Both the position numbers and the translations under genes were made by a program. The notes beneath the pieces were generated by a model. That model saw only the letters and a program-made list of their open reading frames with translations. It ran no database searches and was not told where the DNA came from. DNA of 37,576 nt, taken from the NCBI GenBank assembly GCA_016199935.1, contig JACQFS010000077.1, positions 1 to 37,576 on the forward strand, read 5' to 3'. Below are positions 23,094-29,957 of this stretch, piece after piece. Numbering within the stretch: the first letter of the stretch is position 1; every line of letters starts with the position of its first letter. The stretch comes from Verrucomicrobiota bacterium (GTDB taxonomy: Bacteria > Verrucomicrobiota > Verrucomicrobiia > Limisphaerales > JACQFS01).

Positions 23094-24014
23094 TCAGATC
23101 GAAAAATCGCCGGGCTGCTTCTCGCGGTCTTTCTTGTTCATCACCTTCACGCGGCACTCTTCGTTCACCACGAGCGAGAACGGCGGCACGCTCTGCGTCA
23201 GGAACACGCTCGCGCCGATGGTGCTGCCCTCGCCAATCACCGTGTCGCCGCCCATGACCGTCGCGCCGGCGTAGATCGTCACGTGGTCCTCGATGGTCGG
23301 GTGGCGTTTCTGCCCCTTGAGCTGCTGACCGGCGGAGAGTGATTTGGCGACGAGTCCGACGCCCTGATACATCTTCACGTGATTGCCGATGAGGCACGTC
23401 TCGCCGACGACCGTGCCGGTGCAATGGTCCACGAAGAAATGCGAGCCGATGCGCGCGCCCGGATGCAGGTCCATGCCGCTGCGGCTGTGCGCCCACTCGG
23501 CCATGATGCGCGGGATGAGCGGGACGTGCTTGAGATAAAGCTGATGCGCCATGCGCTGCACCGCCACCGCTTCCATGAACGGATACGCGACGATGACCTC
23601 CTCCCGGCTGAGTGCGGCCGGGTCGCCGTTGAAGGCGGCGTCGGCGTCGGTCCGGAGCAACTCGCGCACGTGCGGAAGCTTGCCGAGAAATTCCAGCGTG
23701 AGCCCGTGCGCGGCACCGCGGAAATCTTTTTTCGCCAGACCCTCGGGCGGGCGGTATTCGAGCGCCTTGTAGATTTCATCCTCGAGCCGGCCCGCGACCG
23801 AGTCCATGAGCGTCGCGGTCTCGACCTTTAACTCCGACGAGTGGATCACGTGCTCGTCGAAGAAGCCGGGACAGAGCAGCCGCAACAAGTCGCCGGCGAT
23901 CAGCGTGACGCCGTTCTTGGACGGAAGATTGACGCCGTCGAGGTGGTTGATGCCGCCGACGCGCGCGTAGGAGGCAAGGAGCTGGTCGGTGAGCTGCGTG
24001 ACCGTCAATTTCAC
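23094..24014 (-). CDS. Serine O-acetyltransferase (long CysE/EpsC-type)
   Basis: A 306-residue enzyme making O-acetylserine from serine and acetyl-CoA, the first step of cysteine synthesis. The N-terminal half is helical (SAT domain). The C-terminal half is a left-handed beta-helix with hexapeptide repeats: DLHPGARIGSHFFVDHCTGTVVGETCLIGNHVKMYQGVGLVAKSL, then IEDHVTIYAGATVMGGDTVIGEGSTIGASVFLTQSVPP. The catalytic His/Asp region (MDLHPGARIG...DHCTG) is intact. Long SATs of this kind are common outside proteobacteria. The start is GTG at 24014, with no strong ribosome binding site. It lies upstream of the propeller-like gene on the same strand with a 48-bp gap. Confidence 0.9.
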   Translation of the reverse strand: MKLTVTQLTDQLLASYARVGGINHLDGVNLPSKNGVTLIAGDLLRLLCPGFFDEHVIHSSELKVETATLMDSVAGRLEDEIYKALEYRPPEGLAKKDFRGAAHGLTLEFLGKLPHVRELLRTDADAAFNGDPAALSREEVIVAYPFMEAVAVQRMAHQLYLKHVPLIPRIMAEWAHSRSGMDLHPGARIGSHFFVDHCTGTVVGETCLIGNHVKMYQGVGLVAKSLSAGQQLKGQKRHPTIEDHVTIYAGATVMGGDTVIGEGSTIGASVFLTQSVPPFSLVVNEECRVKVMNKKDREKQPGDFSI

Positions 24015-24065
24015 GGGCGCAGTATTCGGCGACGCAGCGCGGAAGGCAAGCCGCGCGGAGCTTCG

Positions 24066-24401
24066 CTACTTCTTCTTCCCTTTGCCTTTGGGTTTCGCGG
24101 GCGCACCGCCGCCCTCGGCTTTGTCGAGTTCGCCCTCGTCCAACCGCCCGTCGCCGTTCAGATCGAGCGCCTTGAGCGAGGCGTCCGCGGCGAAGGCTTT
24201 GCGAATCTCGGCGCGCTCGGCGGCATCGAGGATGCCGTTGTGGTTTTTGTCGAAGCGGGCCATCACATCAGCGACGGCCTCCGGCGGCGTTTCGGGGCTT
24301 TTGACCCGTTCGTTTTTCTTTTTGGCCTCGGCGCCAAAGTGCGCGGCGGGCGTGAGGATGAGGAGGCAAAGACTGAGGAGCAGGGTGCAGTGGGTTTTCA
24401 T
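24066..24401 (-). CDS. Secreted EF-hand protein 1
   Basis: A 111-residue exported calcium-binding protein. ATG 24401 starts a signal peptide (KTHCTLLLSLCLLILTPAA, cleavage about residue 25). Lys-rich linker AKKKNERVKSP is followed by two EF-hand loops, DKNHNGILDAAE and DLNGDGRLDEGE, both with all calcium ligands (D1, N/D3, N/D5, G6, E12). A Gly/Ala/Pro linker and poly-Lys tail (KGKGKKK) close the protein. The frame extends upstream to 24464, but those residues precede a clear signal peptide and are rejected. A close paralogue lies 150 bp downstream on the same strand; the two are probably a tandem duplication. Confidence 0.8.
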   Translation of the reverse strand: MKTHCTLLLSLCLLILTPAAHFGAEAKKKNERVKSPETPPEAVADVMARFDKNHNGILDAAERAEIRKAFAADASLKALDLNGDGRLDEGELDKAEGGGAPAKPKGKGKKK

Positions 24402-24497
24402 GGTGCTTCGAGTTTTTGGAACGCGCGCAGCGTAGGAAAATCCGCGGCGACTTTCAACCTGCATTGATTCGCGGATGAAATTGGCGGCCAGCCGCTG

Positions 24498-24534
24498 AAA
24501 ATAAAAACCGGCGGCCGCGCGAGGCGGCCACCGG
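24498..24534 (-). terminator. Rho-independent terminator after EF-hand protein 2
   Basis: On the minus strand an 11-bp stem (24524-24534 with 24508-24518, one mismatch) is followed directly by TTTTTATTTT. It lies about 20 bp after the stop codon of EF-hand protein 2 and before EF-hand protein 1. The two paralogues therefore appear to be separate transcription units. Confidence 0.85.
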
Positions 24535-24556
24535 CGTGAGAGTGGCGTGGGGCGGC

Positions 24557-24850
24557 TTACGTGTTCTTTTTCTTCTTCTTGCCGCCGGCGGGCTTGATGG
24601 CGGCGATCTCGCCGTCGTCGAGTTTGCCGTCACCGTTGAGATCGAGCGACTTCAGGGTGGCGTCGGTCTCGAAGGCCTTCTTGAGCTCGGTCTTCTCTTC
24701 GTCGTCGAGGACGCCGTTGTGGTTTTTGTCGAAGCGGCCGAACACGTCAACGCCGCCCTTGTCCTTCTTGGCCTTGGCGGCGAAGGAGGTGGTGGGCGCG
24801 ACGAGGGCGAGGACGCAGAGTCCGGCGAGGATGGCAGTGAGTTTCTTCAT
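24557..24850 (-). CDS. Secreted EF-hand protein 2
   Basis: A 97-residue paralogue of the neighbouring EF-hand protein. The signal peptide is KKLTAILAGLCVLALVAPTTSFA (cleavage near residue 24). Two complete EF-hand loops follow, DKNHNGVLDDEE and DLNGDGKLDDGE, separated by a helix KTELKKAFETDATLKSL that matches the paralogue's AEIRKAFAADASLKAL. The C-terminus is GGKKKKKNT. Expected role: calcium binding or sensing outside the cytoplasm, possibly tied to surface charge through the poly-Lys tail. The gene has its own terminator. Confidence 0.82.
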   Translation of the reverse strand: MKKLTAILAGLCVLALVAPTTSFAAKAKKDKGGVDVFGRFDKNHNGVLDDEEKTELKKAFETDATLKSLDLNGDGKLDDGEIAAIKPAGGKKKKKNT

Positions 24851-24960
24851 TTTCGTAACTGTGGTTGCGACCGCGGATCTTGTTTCACCCGAGCCGGTGC
24901 GGTCACTGGCCGGCGCGCGGTGTTGTATTGGCGTGGTGGACGGAGCCGTGGGCGGCGAGG

Positions 24961-26064
24961 TTACAGCCTGGCCGCCTGGAGCACGGCCGCGACGACGCGC
25001 TCCACGCCGAGGCCGTTCATGCAGCGGAAATCAATCGGGCACTCGCGGAGAAAGCAGGGCGCGCACGGCGCGTCGGACTTGAGGAGAAAATGGCGCGCCT
25101 CGCCCGGCAGTCCGGGGCCGGTCAACTCCGGCGAGGTGCTGCCGAACGGCACGACGACGGGCGTCCCGACGGCGGCCGCGACGTGCATGGGGCCGGTGTC
25201 GTTGGTCAGAAGCACGCGGCAGAGCTTGAGCGCGGCGCAGAGTTCGCGCAGCGAAGTCTGGCCGGTGAGGTTGCGGAGTGCGGAGGGTGGAGGGCGGAGG
25301 GCGGACTCGATTTGCGCGGTGAGCGCGGTGTCGTTTCCGCCGCCGAAGAGAATCCAGCCGCAGTTCGCGCGCCGCTGGATTTCCTTCGCCGCAGCGATGA
25401 AGCGCTCAATGGGCCAGCGTTTCGCCGGGCCGTATTCCGCGCCAGCGTTGAGCCCGAGCCAGGTCCGCTGCGGATCGAGGCCGAATTTCTGGCGGAGCCT
25501 TTCCACCTCCGGCTCCGCCACATCGAGGCGCGGCGCGAGCGGCGCGGGATTCGCGCCCAGCGCGGAGGCGAGGTGGAGATACTGGTGAAGGTGGTGGGCG
25601 GCGGGGTTTCGGGTTTCGGGTTTCGGGTTTTGAGTTTCGCCACCCCGGACCAGTTTACGGATTTCGCCCACCGAACGTTTGTGCATCTTCACCGCGCCGG
25701 CACGAGGCGGAACAGTTTGCGTGAGGAAGAACCGCCGCCACTTTGCCGCGTAGCCGACGCGGCGCGGCACCCTGCCCCACCAGACTTCGAGCGCGGAGCG
25801 CGGCGAGTTGGGCAGGACGAGCGCGAGATCGAAGGCCTGCGCGCGCAATTCGCGACCGATCTTCCACACGCTTTCCTCCGGAGCGAACATGAGCACTGAG
25901 TCCACCGCGGGATGATGCAGCCAGAGGTCGGCGAGTTTTTCGGGCGTGAGCAGCGTGACGTGCGCGTCGGGAAATTTTTCGCGCAGCCGCAGTAGCGCGG
26001 GCGTGGTCATCACGGCGTCGCCCAGCCAGTTGACGCCGCGGATGAGAATGCGCGGCGGGGTCAT
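24961..26064 (-). CDS. waaF: Lipopolysaccharide heptosyltransferase (WaaF-like, GT9)
   Basis: A 367-residue GT9 glycosyltransferase adding heptose to the LPS inner core at the cytoplasmic face of the inner membrane. MTPPRILIRGVNWLGDAVMTTPALLRL is the family N-terminus. The acceptor part (RFPDAHVTLL-like) and donor part are present, with LNAGAEYGPAKRWPIERF, FGGGNDTAL and LTNDTGPMHVAAAVGTPVVVPFGSTSPELTGP, the ADP-heptose site. I chose ATG 26064; the open frame continues to 26127, but that extension is a translated GACGAAT repeat. A small in-frame word repeat (25604-25640) adds ETQNPKPETRNP between the domains. Third gene of lpxK-lpxL-waaF. Confidence 0.92.
   Translation of the reverse strand: MTPPRILIRGVNWLGDAVMTTPALLRLREKFPDAHVTLLTPEKLADLWLHHPAVDSVLMFAPEESVWKIGRELRAQAFDLALVLPNSPRSALEVWWGRVPRRVGYAAKWRRFFLTQTVPPRAGAVKMHKRSVGEIRKLVRGGETQNPKPETRNPAAHHLHQYLHLASALGANPAPLAPRLDVAEPEVERLRQKFGLDPQRTWLGLNAGAEYGPAKRWPIERFIAAAKEIQRRANCGWILFGGGNDTALTAQIESALRPPPSALRNLTGQTSLRELCAALKLCRVLLTNDTGPMHVAAAVGTPVVVPFGSTSPELTGPGLPGEARHFLLKSDAPCAPCFLRECPIDFRCMNGLGVERVVAAVLQAARL
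25604..25640. repeat. GGGTTTC tandem word inside waaF
   Basis: Three direct gggtttc units (25611-25629 region) and flanking variants lie in the interdomain linker of waaF. They are translated on the minus strand as TQNPKPETRNP. The same word, in tandem, occurs non-coding at 1589-1608. Confidence 0.65.
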
Positions 26065-26070
26065 GCGGAT

Positions 26071-26151
26071 GATGACGAATGACGAATGACGAATGACGAA
26101 CGGGCCACGACGGGCCGGATCAGCCATTCGTCATTCGTCATTCGCAATTCG
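26071..26151. repeat. GACGAAT-word inverted repeat between lpxL and waaF
   Basis: The left arm (26071-26100) is four tandem gaatgac units and the right arm (about 26125-26151) their reverse complement (cattcgtcattcgtcattcg). The element fills the whole 97-bp spacer, so both the lpxL mRNA end and the waaF leader run through it. The waaF start codon lies 7 bp from it. Confidence 0.85.
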
Positions 26152-26161
26152 GCGCCGGTGT

Positions 26162-27088
26162 TCACGCGGGCAGTTCGGTTTCCGCTGGCGTCGTCACCGC
26201 CGCCGGCTTGCGCGCGGGCGCGGGCTTCCAGCGGTTGTGGACCCAGAACCAGTTCGCCGGATCGCGGCGCACGGCGGCCTCGAAGGCGCGGTTCACGTCG
26301 GCCATGATCGCCTCGGTCGGGCGCGGGCGGCCGTTTTCCTCGGTGGGAATTTCCGGCCCCGCCTCCAGCCGCCAGCGCGCGAGGCCGGTGCGGTAGCAAA
26401 TGCCGGTGTGCAGCCGACAATGATAGCGCAGCGCAAAGACGGCGGGCGCGGCAGAGGTCGAGCACTCGCGACCGAGGAAGGGCAGGCGCAAACCCGCGTT
26501 GCCCGCGTGCTGGTCGGCGAACAGACCGAGGATGACGCCGGTCGGCTGCATCGCGGCCTTGAGGTCGTTGGCCTGCGAGCGGCGCTCGAAGAACAGGCAG
26601 CCGGAGCGCTCGCGCAGCGACTGCATCAGCCGCGAGAGCCCGGGCTCGCGGAGCGCGCGGTAGGTCGTCAGGCATTTGAACGCCGGCACGACGTGGCCCA
26701 GGCGTGCATACAACTCGAAGTTTCCAAAATGCCCGACGGCAACGACCACGCTCCGCGGGGTCATGGTCGGCTGCGGCAGCAGGAGTTCGGTCCCAACGAA
26801 TTCACAACGCGGCTTGAGATCCGGCCAGTCCATCGCGGCGGTTTTCGCCGCGCACGCGAAGCTCTCGCCGATGCGGCGGAAGCTCTCGCGCGCGATGGCG
26901 CGGATTTCGGCGGTCGGTTTTTCCGGGAAAGCGCGCGAGAGGTTGTTGCGCGCCACGGTGCGATGCCGTTTGTCGAGCAGATGGGCAAGCCGGCCGCCGA
27001 GCCGGCCCAGCACCGCGACCATCGTGATGGGCAGCATCTGGAGCAGCCGCACGAACCCGAGCGCCACGCTGTAGAGCAGGAAGTCCAT
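26162..27088 (-). CDS. Lipid A biosynthesis acyltransferase (LpxL/HtrB family)
   Basis: A 308-residue membrane-associated acyltransferase that adds a secondary acyl chain to lipid A from acyl-ACP. An N-terminal hydrophobic helix (LLYSVALGFVRLLQMLPITMVAVLG) anchors it. The HX4(D/E) catalytic motif is GHFGNFE (His120, Glu125). RRSQANDLKAAMQPTGVILGLFADQHAG and FLGRECSTSAAPAVFALRY are the LPLAT core. The Pro/Ala-rich C-terminal tail (about 290 on) is variable. The gene starts 3 bp after the lpxK stop codon, so it is translationally coupled to lpxK. Whether it is the LpxL or LpxM type cannot be told from sequence alone. Confidence 0.92.
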   Translation of the reverse strand: MDFLLYSVALGFVRLLQMLPITMVAVLGRLGGRLAHLLDKRHRTVARNNLSRAFPEKPTAEIRAIARESFRRIGESFACAAKTAAMDWPDLKPRCEFVGTELLLPQPTMTPRSVVVAVGHFGNFELYARLGHVVPAFKCLTTYRALREPGLSRLMQSLRERSGCLFFERRSQANDLKAAMQPTGVILGLFADQHAGNAGLRLPFLGRECSTSAAPAVFALRYHCRLHTGICYRTGLARWRLEAGPEIPTEENGRPRPTEAIMADVNRAFEAAVRRDPANWFWVHNRWKPAPARKPAAVTTPAETELPA

Positions 27089-27091
27089 GCG

Positions 27092-28264
27092 TCAGCGGAA
27101 GCAGATCTGGCGGACGCATTCGTGGAAGTCCTTCGCGCCGCTGATGAGTTTGATTTCCACGCGCATGAAATAAATCGGCAGGTCGCGCCGGTCGAGCTTC
27201 GGAAAGCGCACGGCGTCCTTCTGCGTGGTGATGATCAGCTCGGCCGCGCGCTTCTTGCCGCGGTTGATGGCGTTGAGCACCTCCTGCTGCGTGAAGCGAT
27301 GGTGGTCGGCGAAGCGCTTTGCATACACCAGCTCCGCGCCAAGTTTCACGAGGCTGTGCTCGAAACTCTCCGGCTGCGCAATGCCGCTGAGCGACGCGAC
27401 TTTTTTCCCTTTTAACAAGTCCAGCCCCGCGCGCTCGCCGGTGAAAACATTTTCAAAATAGAGCGGCTGGTGGATGCACTCGATGATGCCGGCGGTGCGG
27501 TTGTGCTTGTGGATGCGCGCGCGCAACGCGGCGGTGTCGCCGTCCACCTTGGTGATGAAAATGGTGCTCGCGCGCACGAGGTGCGGCGGCGGCTCGCGCA
27601 ACGTCCCGCGCGGGAGCAGATACTCGTTGCCAAACGGCTGCTGGAAATCCACGAGCACGATGTCGCGGCGGCGGCCGGCGAGTTTCCAGTATTGAAAGCC
27701 GTCGTCGAGCAGCAGTGTGTCGCAGCCGAACTTCTCAATGGCGTAGCGGCCCGACTTCACGCGGTCCTTGTCCACGAGCACCACCACGTCCTTGAGGTTC
27801 GAGGCGAGCATGTGCGGTTCGTCGCCGCCGGTCTCGGCGTCGAGCAGGAGATTTTTCCCGTCGGACACGATGCGTGGCGGGGTGCGGTCCTCGCGCAGGA
27901 GGAGTTTGTCCACGAGCCGTCGTGCGAGCGGGGGCGGCTTGCTGCGGTAGCCCCGCGAGAGGATCGCGACCTTGCGGCCCTGGTCGGTGAGCTCGCGCGC
28001 GAATTTTTCGACGACGGGCGTCTTGCCCGTGCCGCCAACGGTGAGGTTGCCGATGGCGATGACCTGCACGCCGAGCGTGGAGTCGCGCAGGATGCGCACG
28101 TCGTAGAGGAAACGGCGGAGCTTGATGGCGACTTTGAAGACCTTGGAGAGGCCCAGCAGGGCGACGCGCGCAATCGCGGCGCGTTTGCCGCGCCGTTGCT
28201 CAAAGATGACTTCGAGGACGAACGTCTCGACCGCTTCCGTCCACGCGCGAAATTGTTCCCGCAT
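27092..28264 (-). CDS. lpxK: Tetraacyldisaccharide 4'-kinase
   Basis: A 390-residue inner-membrane-associated P-loop kinase that phosphorylates the 4' position of the lipid A precursor with ATP. Walker A GNLTVGGTGKTP lies at 72-83 and is preceded by the usual N-terminal segment RRFLYDVRILRDS. ILSRGYRSKPP, GDEPHMLA, DDGFQYWKL, LVDFQQPFGNEYLLPRGTLREPP and ASLSGIAQPESFEHSL are all LpxK blocks. I chose ATG 28264 (MREQFRAW); the frame is open back to 28489, but that part translates a CACGGAT inverted repeat. First gene of the lpxK-lpxL-waaF operon, and strong evidence for an LPS-bearing outer membrane. Confidence 0.94.
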   Translation of the reverse strand: MREQFRAWTEAVETFVLEVIFEQRRGKRAAIARVALLGLSKVFKVAIKLRRFLYDVRILRDSTLGVQVIAIGNLTVGGTGKTPVVEKFARELTDQGRKVAILSRGYRSKPPPLARRLVDKLLLREDRTPPRIVSDGKNLLLDAETGGDEPHMLASNLKDVVVLVDKDRVKSGRYAIEKFGCDTLLLDDGFQYWKLAGRRRDIVLVDFQQPFGNEYLLPRGTLREPPPHLVRASTIFITKVDGDTAALRARIHKHNRTAGIIECIHQPLYFENVFTGERAGLDLLKGKKVASLSGIAQPESFEHSLVKLGAELVYAKRFADHHRFTQQEVLNAINRGKKRAAELIITTQKDAVRFPKLDRRDLPIYFMRVEIKLISGAKDFHECVRQICFR

Positions 28265-28322
28265 CGGCGCGGAGTCTGCCAACGCCCCGCGCGCGGGGCA
28301 AGGCGCGGGACGAGGAAATTGA

Positions 28323-28471
28323 AACCACGGATGCGCACGGATGCACACGGATGGGAGCAGCAGGAGCGGATTTTTTCTTATCCGCCATTCCGGCATGGCT
28401 CGGGCGCGAGCACGGAGCCACTGCGCATCGGATGGTTCTTCATCCGTGTCCATCGGTGTCCATCCATGGTT
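28323..28471. repeat. CACGGAT-word inverted repeat, copy 1
   Basis: Left arm 28323-28353 (three spaced cacggatg words) and right arm 28441-28471 (catccgtgtccatcggtgtcc...) pair at most positions. The 87-bp centre contains a smaller dyad, gcggat/atccgc around 28367-28384. The element occupies the divergent spacer between lpxK and the deoxyhypusine-synthase-like gene, where promoters for both are expected. Two related copies lie at 35998-36095 and 37480-37575. Confidence 0.8.
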
Positions 28472-28546
28472 AAAAATTCCGGTGAACAAAAACAGATTGC
28501 CTTTGCCGTTCGCTCCGCAAGACTCCGCCCCACTTTGTCACGCATC

Positions 28547-29545
28547 ATGAAATCCAAAAAGTCATCGCACCAGATCGGCCCCATCGGGAAGTTCATCAAG
28601 CACCACTACCGCCATTTCAACTCCGCCTCGCTCGTGGATGCCGCGGAAGGCTACCAGGCGCACCTCGCCAAGGGCGGCCGCATGATGATCACGCTCGGCG
28701 GCGCGATGAGCACCGCGGAGCTCGGCCTCTCGCTCGCCGAGATGATCCGCCGCGACAAGGTGCATCTCATCACCTGCACCGGCGCGAATCTCGAGGAGGA
28801 CGTCTTCAATCTCGTCGCCCACGACTACTACGTGCGCGTGCCGCATTACCGCGAGCTCACGCCGCAGGACGAGCAGAAGCTCCTCGACCGCCATTTGAAT
28901 CGCGTGACCGACACGTGCATTCCCGAGGGCGAGGCGATGCGCCGCATGGAAAAGGCGATGCTCGAGGTGTGGACGGATGCCGACAAGAAGGGCAAACGGT
29001 TTTTCCCCCACGAATTTTTCTACCAAGTGCTGCGCAGCGGCAAATACGAGAAGTATTACCAGATTGATCCGAAGGATTCGTGGATGCTCGCCGCGGCGGA
29101 AAAGAATCTGCCCATCGTCGTGCCCGGCTGGGAGGACGCCACGCTCGGCAACATGTTTGCCGCCGCCGTCATCCGCGGCGACGTGAAGAACGTCCACACC
29201 GTGCGCACGGGCATCGAATACATGACGTGGCTCGCGGAATTTTACACGCAGTCCACGAAGAAAAGTTCGCTCGGCATGTTCCAGATCGGCGGCGGCATCG
29301 CGGGCGACTTCCCGATTTGCGTCGTGCCGATGCTGCATCAGGACTTGGGGCGCACGAGCGTGCCGCTGTGGGGTTATTTCTGCCAGATCAGCGACTCGAC
29401 CACGAGCTACGGCAGCTACTCGGGCGCGGTGCCCAACGAAAAAATCACGTGGGGCAAGCTTGGTGTGAAGACGCCCAAGTTCATCATCGAGTCCGATGCG
29501 ACCATCGTGGCGCCGCTGATCTTCGGGCATTTGCTCGGCTGGTGA
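28547..29545 (+). CDS. Deoxyhypusine synthase family protein (bacterial)
   Basis: A 332-residue NAD-dependent enzyme of the DHS/homospermidine-synthase family. Eukaryotic DHS transfers an aminobutyl group from spermidine to a lysine of eIF5A, but bacteria lack eIF5A. Bacterial relatives are thought to act on polyamines instead. MITLGGAMSTAELG and LITCTGANLEEDVF match NAD-binding segments, PIVVPGWEDATLGNMF is conserved, and the catalytic lysine of the SWGK motif is kept as Lys304 in ITWGKLGVK. C-terminal IESDATIVAPLIFGHLLGW matches the DHS ending. ATG 28547 is correct for the family; the frame is open far upstream (to 27470), but that part is antisense to lpxK. Product probably a polyamine such as homospermidine (inference). 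Confidence 0.88.
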   Translation: MKSKKSSHQIGPIGKFIKHHYRHFNSASLVDAAEGYQAHLAKGGRMMITLGGAMSTAELGLSLAEMIRRDKVHLITCTGANLEEDVFNLVAHDYYVRVPHYRELTPQDEQKLLDRHLNRVTDTCIPEGEAMRRMEKAMLEVWTDADKKGKRFFPHEFFYQVLRSGKYEKYYQIDPKDSWMLAAAEKNLPIVVPGWEDATLGNMFAAAVIRGDVKNVHTVRTGIEYMTWLAEFYTQSTKKSSLGMFQIGGGIAGDFPICVVPMLHQDLGRTSVPLWGYFCQISDSTTSYGSYSGAVPNEKITWGKLGVKTPKFIIESDATIVAPLIFGHLLGW

Positions 29546-29585
29546 GGCGGGCGTTTCGCACACGTCAACGCGGACCTTTCCAACA

Positions 29586-29614
29586 TTGACACCCCCCAGC
29601 GCGCTCCCTAGCCT
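29586..29614 (+). promoter_or_regulatory. Sigma-70-like promoter for rpsU
   Basis: A perfect TTGACA (29586-29591), 17-bp spacer, then TAGCCT (29609-29614). This would give a leader of roughly 75 nt before the rpsU start. It is the best promoter-like sequence in the window and lies at the expected place for a highly expressed ribosomal gene. Confidence 0.6.
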
Positions 29615-29697
29615 GCGCGTCCCTGTTGAAATGGCTGCCACTGGGCGCGTTCGTCCGCTGGCGGCCGCAGGCAAACTCTGGAAGGAAGTGAGAACAG

Positions 29698-29895
29698 TTG
29701 ACTGAGATTAAACTCAAAAAAGGCGAGCCCGTAGAAAAGGCCCTGCGCCGGTTGAAAAAGAAAATCGACCGCGAAGGAACCCTGAAGGAAGTCCGCGCCC
29801 ACCGGCATTACGAAAAGCCGAGCGAGCGCAAACGCCGCAAGATGAAAGTCTCGCGCTTCAGCGCGATGCTGGCCCGGCGCTACGCCGACCTGTAA
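29698..29895 (+). CDS. rpsU: 30S ribosomal protein bS21
   Basis: A 65-residue basic protein with the bS21 sequence pattern: EIKLKKGEPVEKALRRLKKKID, then EVRAHRHYEKPSERKRRK, with a short C-terminal extension. It binds the 30S platform near the anti-Shine-Dalgarno and helps initiation. It starts with TTG at 29698, preceded by a strong GGAAGGAAG Shine-Dalgarno (29681-29689) at normal spacing. No ATG is available near the family start, so the TTG is real. A non-ATG start could keep expression in check. It has its own promoter and terminator and is monocistronic. Confidence 0.95.
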   Translation: MTEIKLKKGEPVEKALRRLKKKIDREGTLKEVRAHRHYEKPSERKRRKMKVSRFSAMLARRYADL

Positions 29896-29911
29896 TCCTT
29901 GAATGTCCGTG

Positions 29912-29953
29912 GCCGGGCGCTGTCCATAGTCGCGATGGCGCCCGGCTTTTTTT
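29912..29953 (+). terminator. Rho-independent terminator of rpsU
   Basis: A perfect 9-bp stem, GCCGGGCGC (29912-29920) and GCGCCCGGC (29938-29946), is followed at once by seven T residues. It lies 16 bp after the rpsU stop. The next gene starts only 4 bp after the T-run, so its transcription must come from read-through or a promoter inside or upstream of rpsU. Confidence 0.93.
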
Positions 29954-29957
29954 GTTT

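Noticed and set aside
26065-26127. N-terminal extension of waaF
   Set aside because: The residues FVIRHSSFVII come from the GACGAAT tandem arm; the GT9 N-terminus begins at 26064.
26071-26151. CRISPR array suggested by short regular repeats
   Set aside because: Units are 7 bp, directly adjacent, without unique spacers, and form an inverted pair; there are no cas genes in the window.
28265-28489. N-terminal extension of lpxK
   Set aside because: Residues such as NHGWTPMDTDEE and CIRAHPWF are translated inverted-repeat words; LpxK proteins start near MREQ.
27470-28546. Long N-terminal extension of the deoxyhypusine-synthase-like frame
   Set aside because: It is antisense to lpxK and crosses the CACGGAT inverted repeat; the DHS family begins at about 28547.
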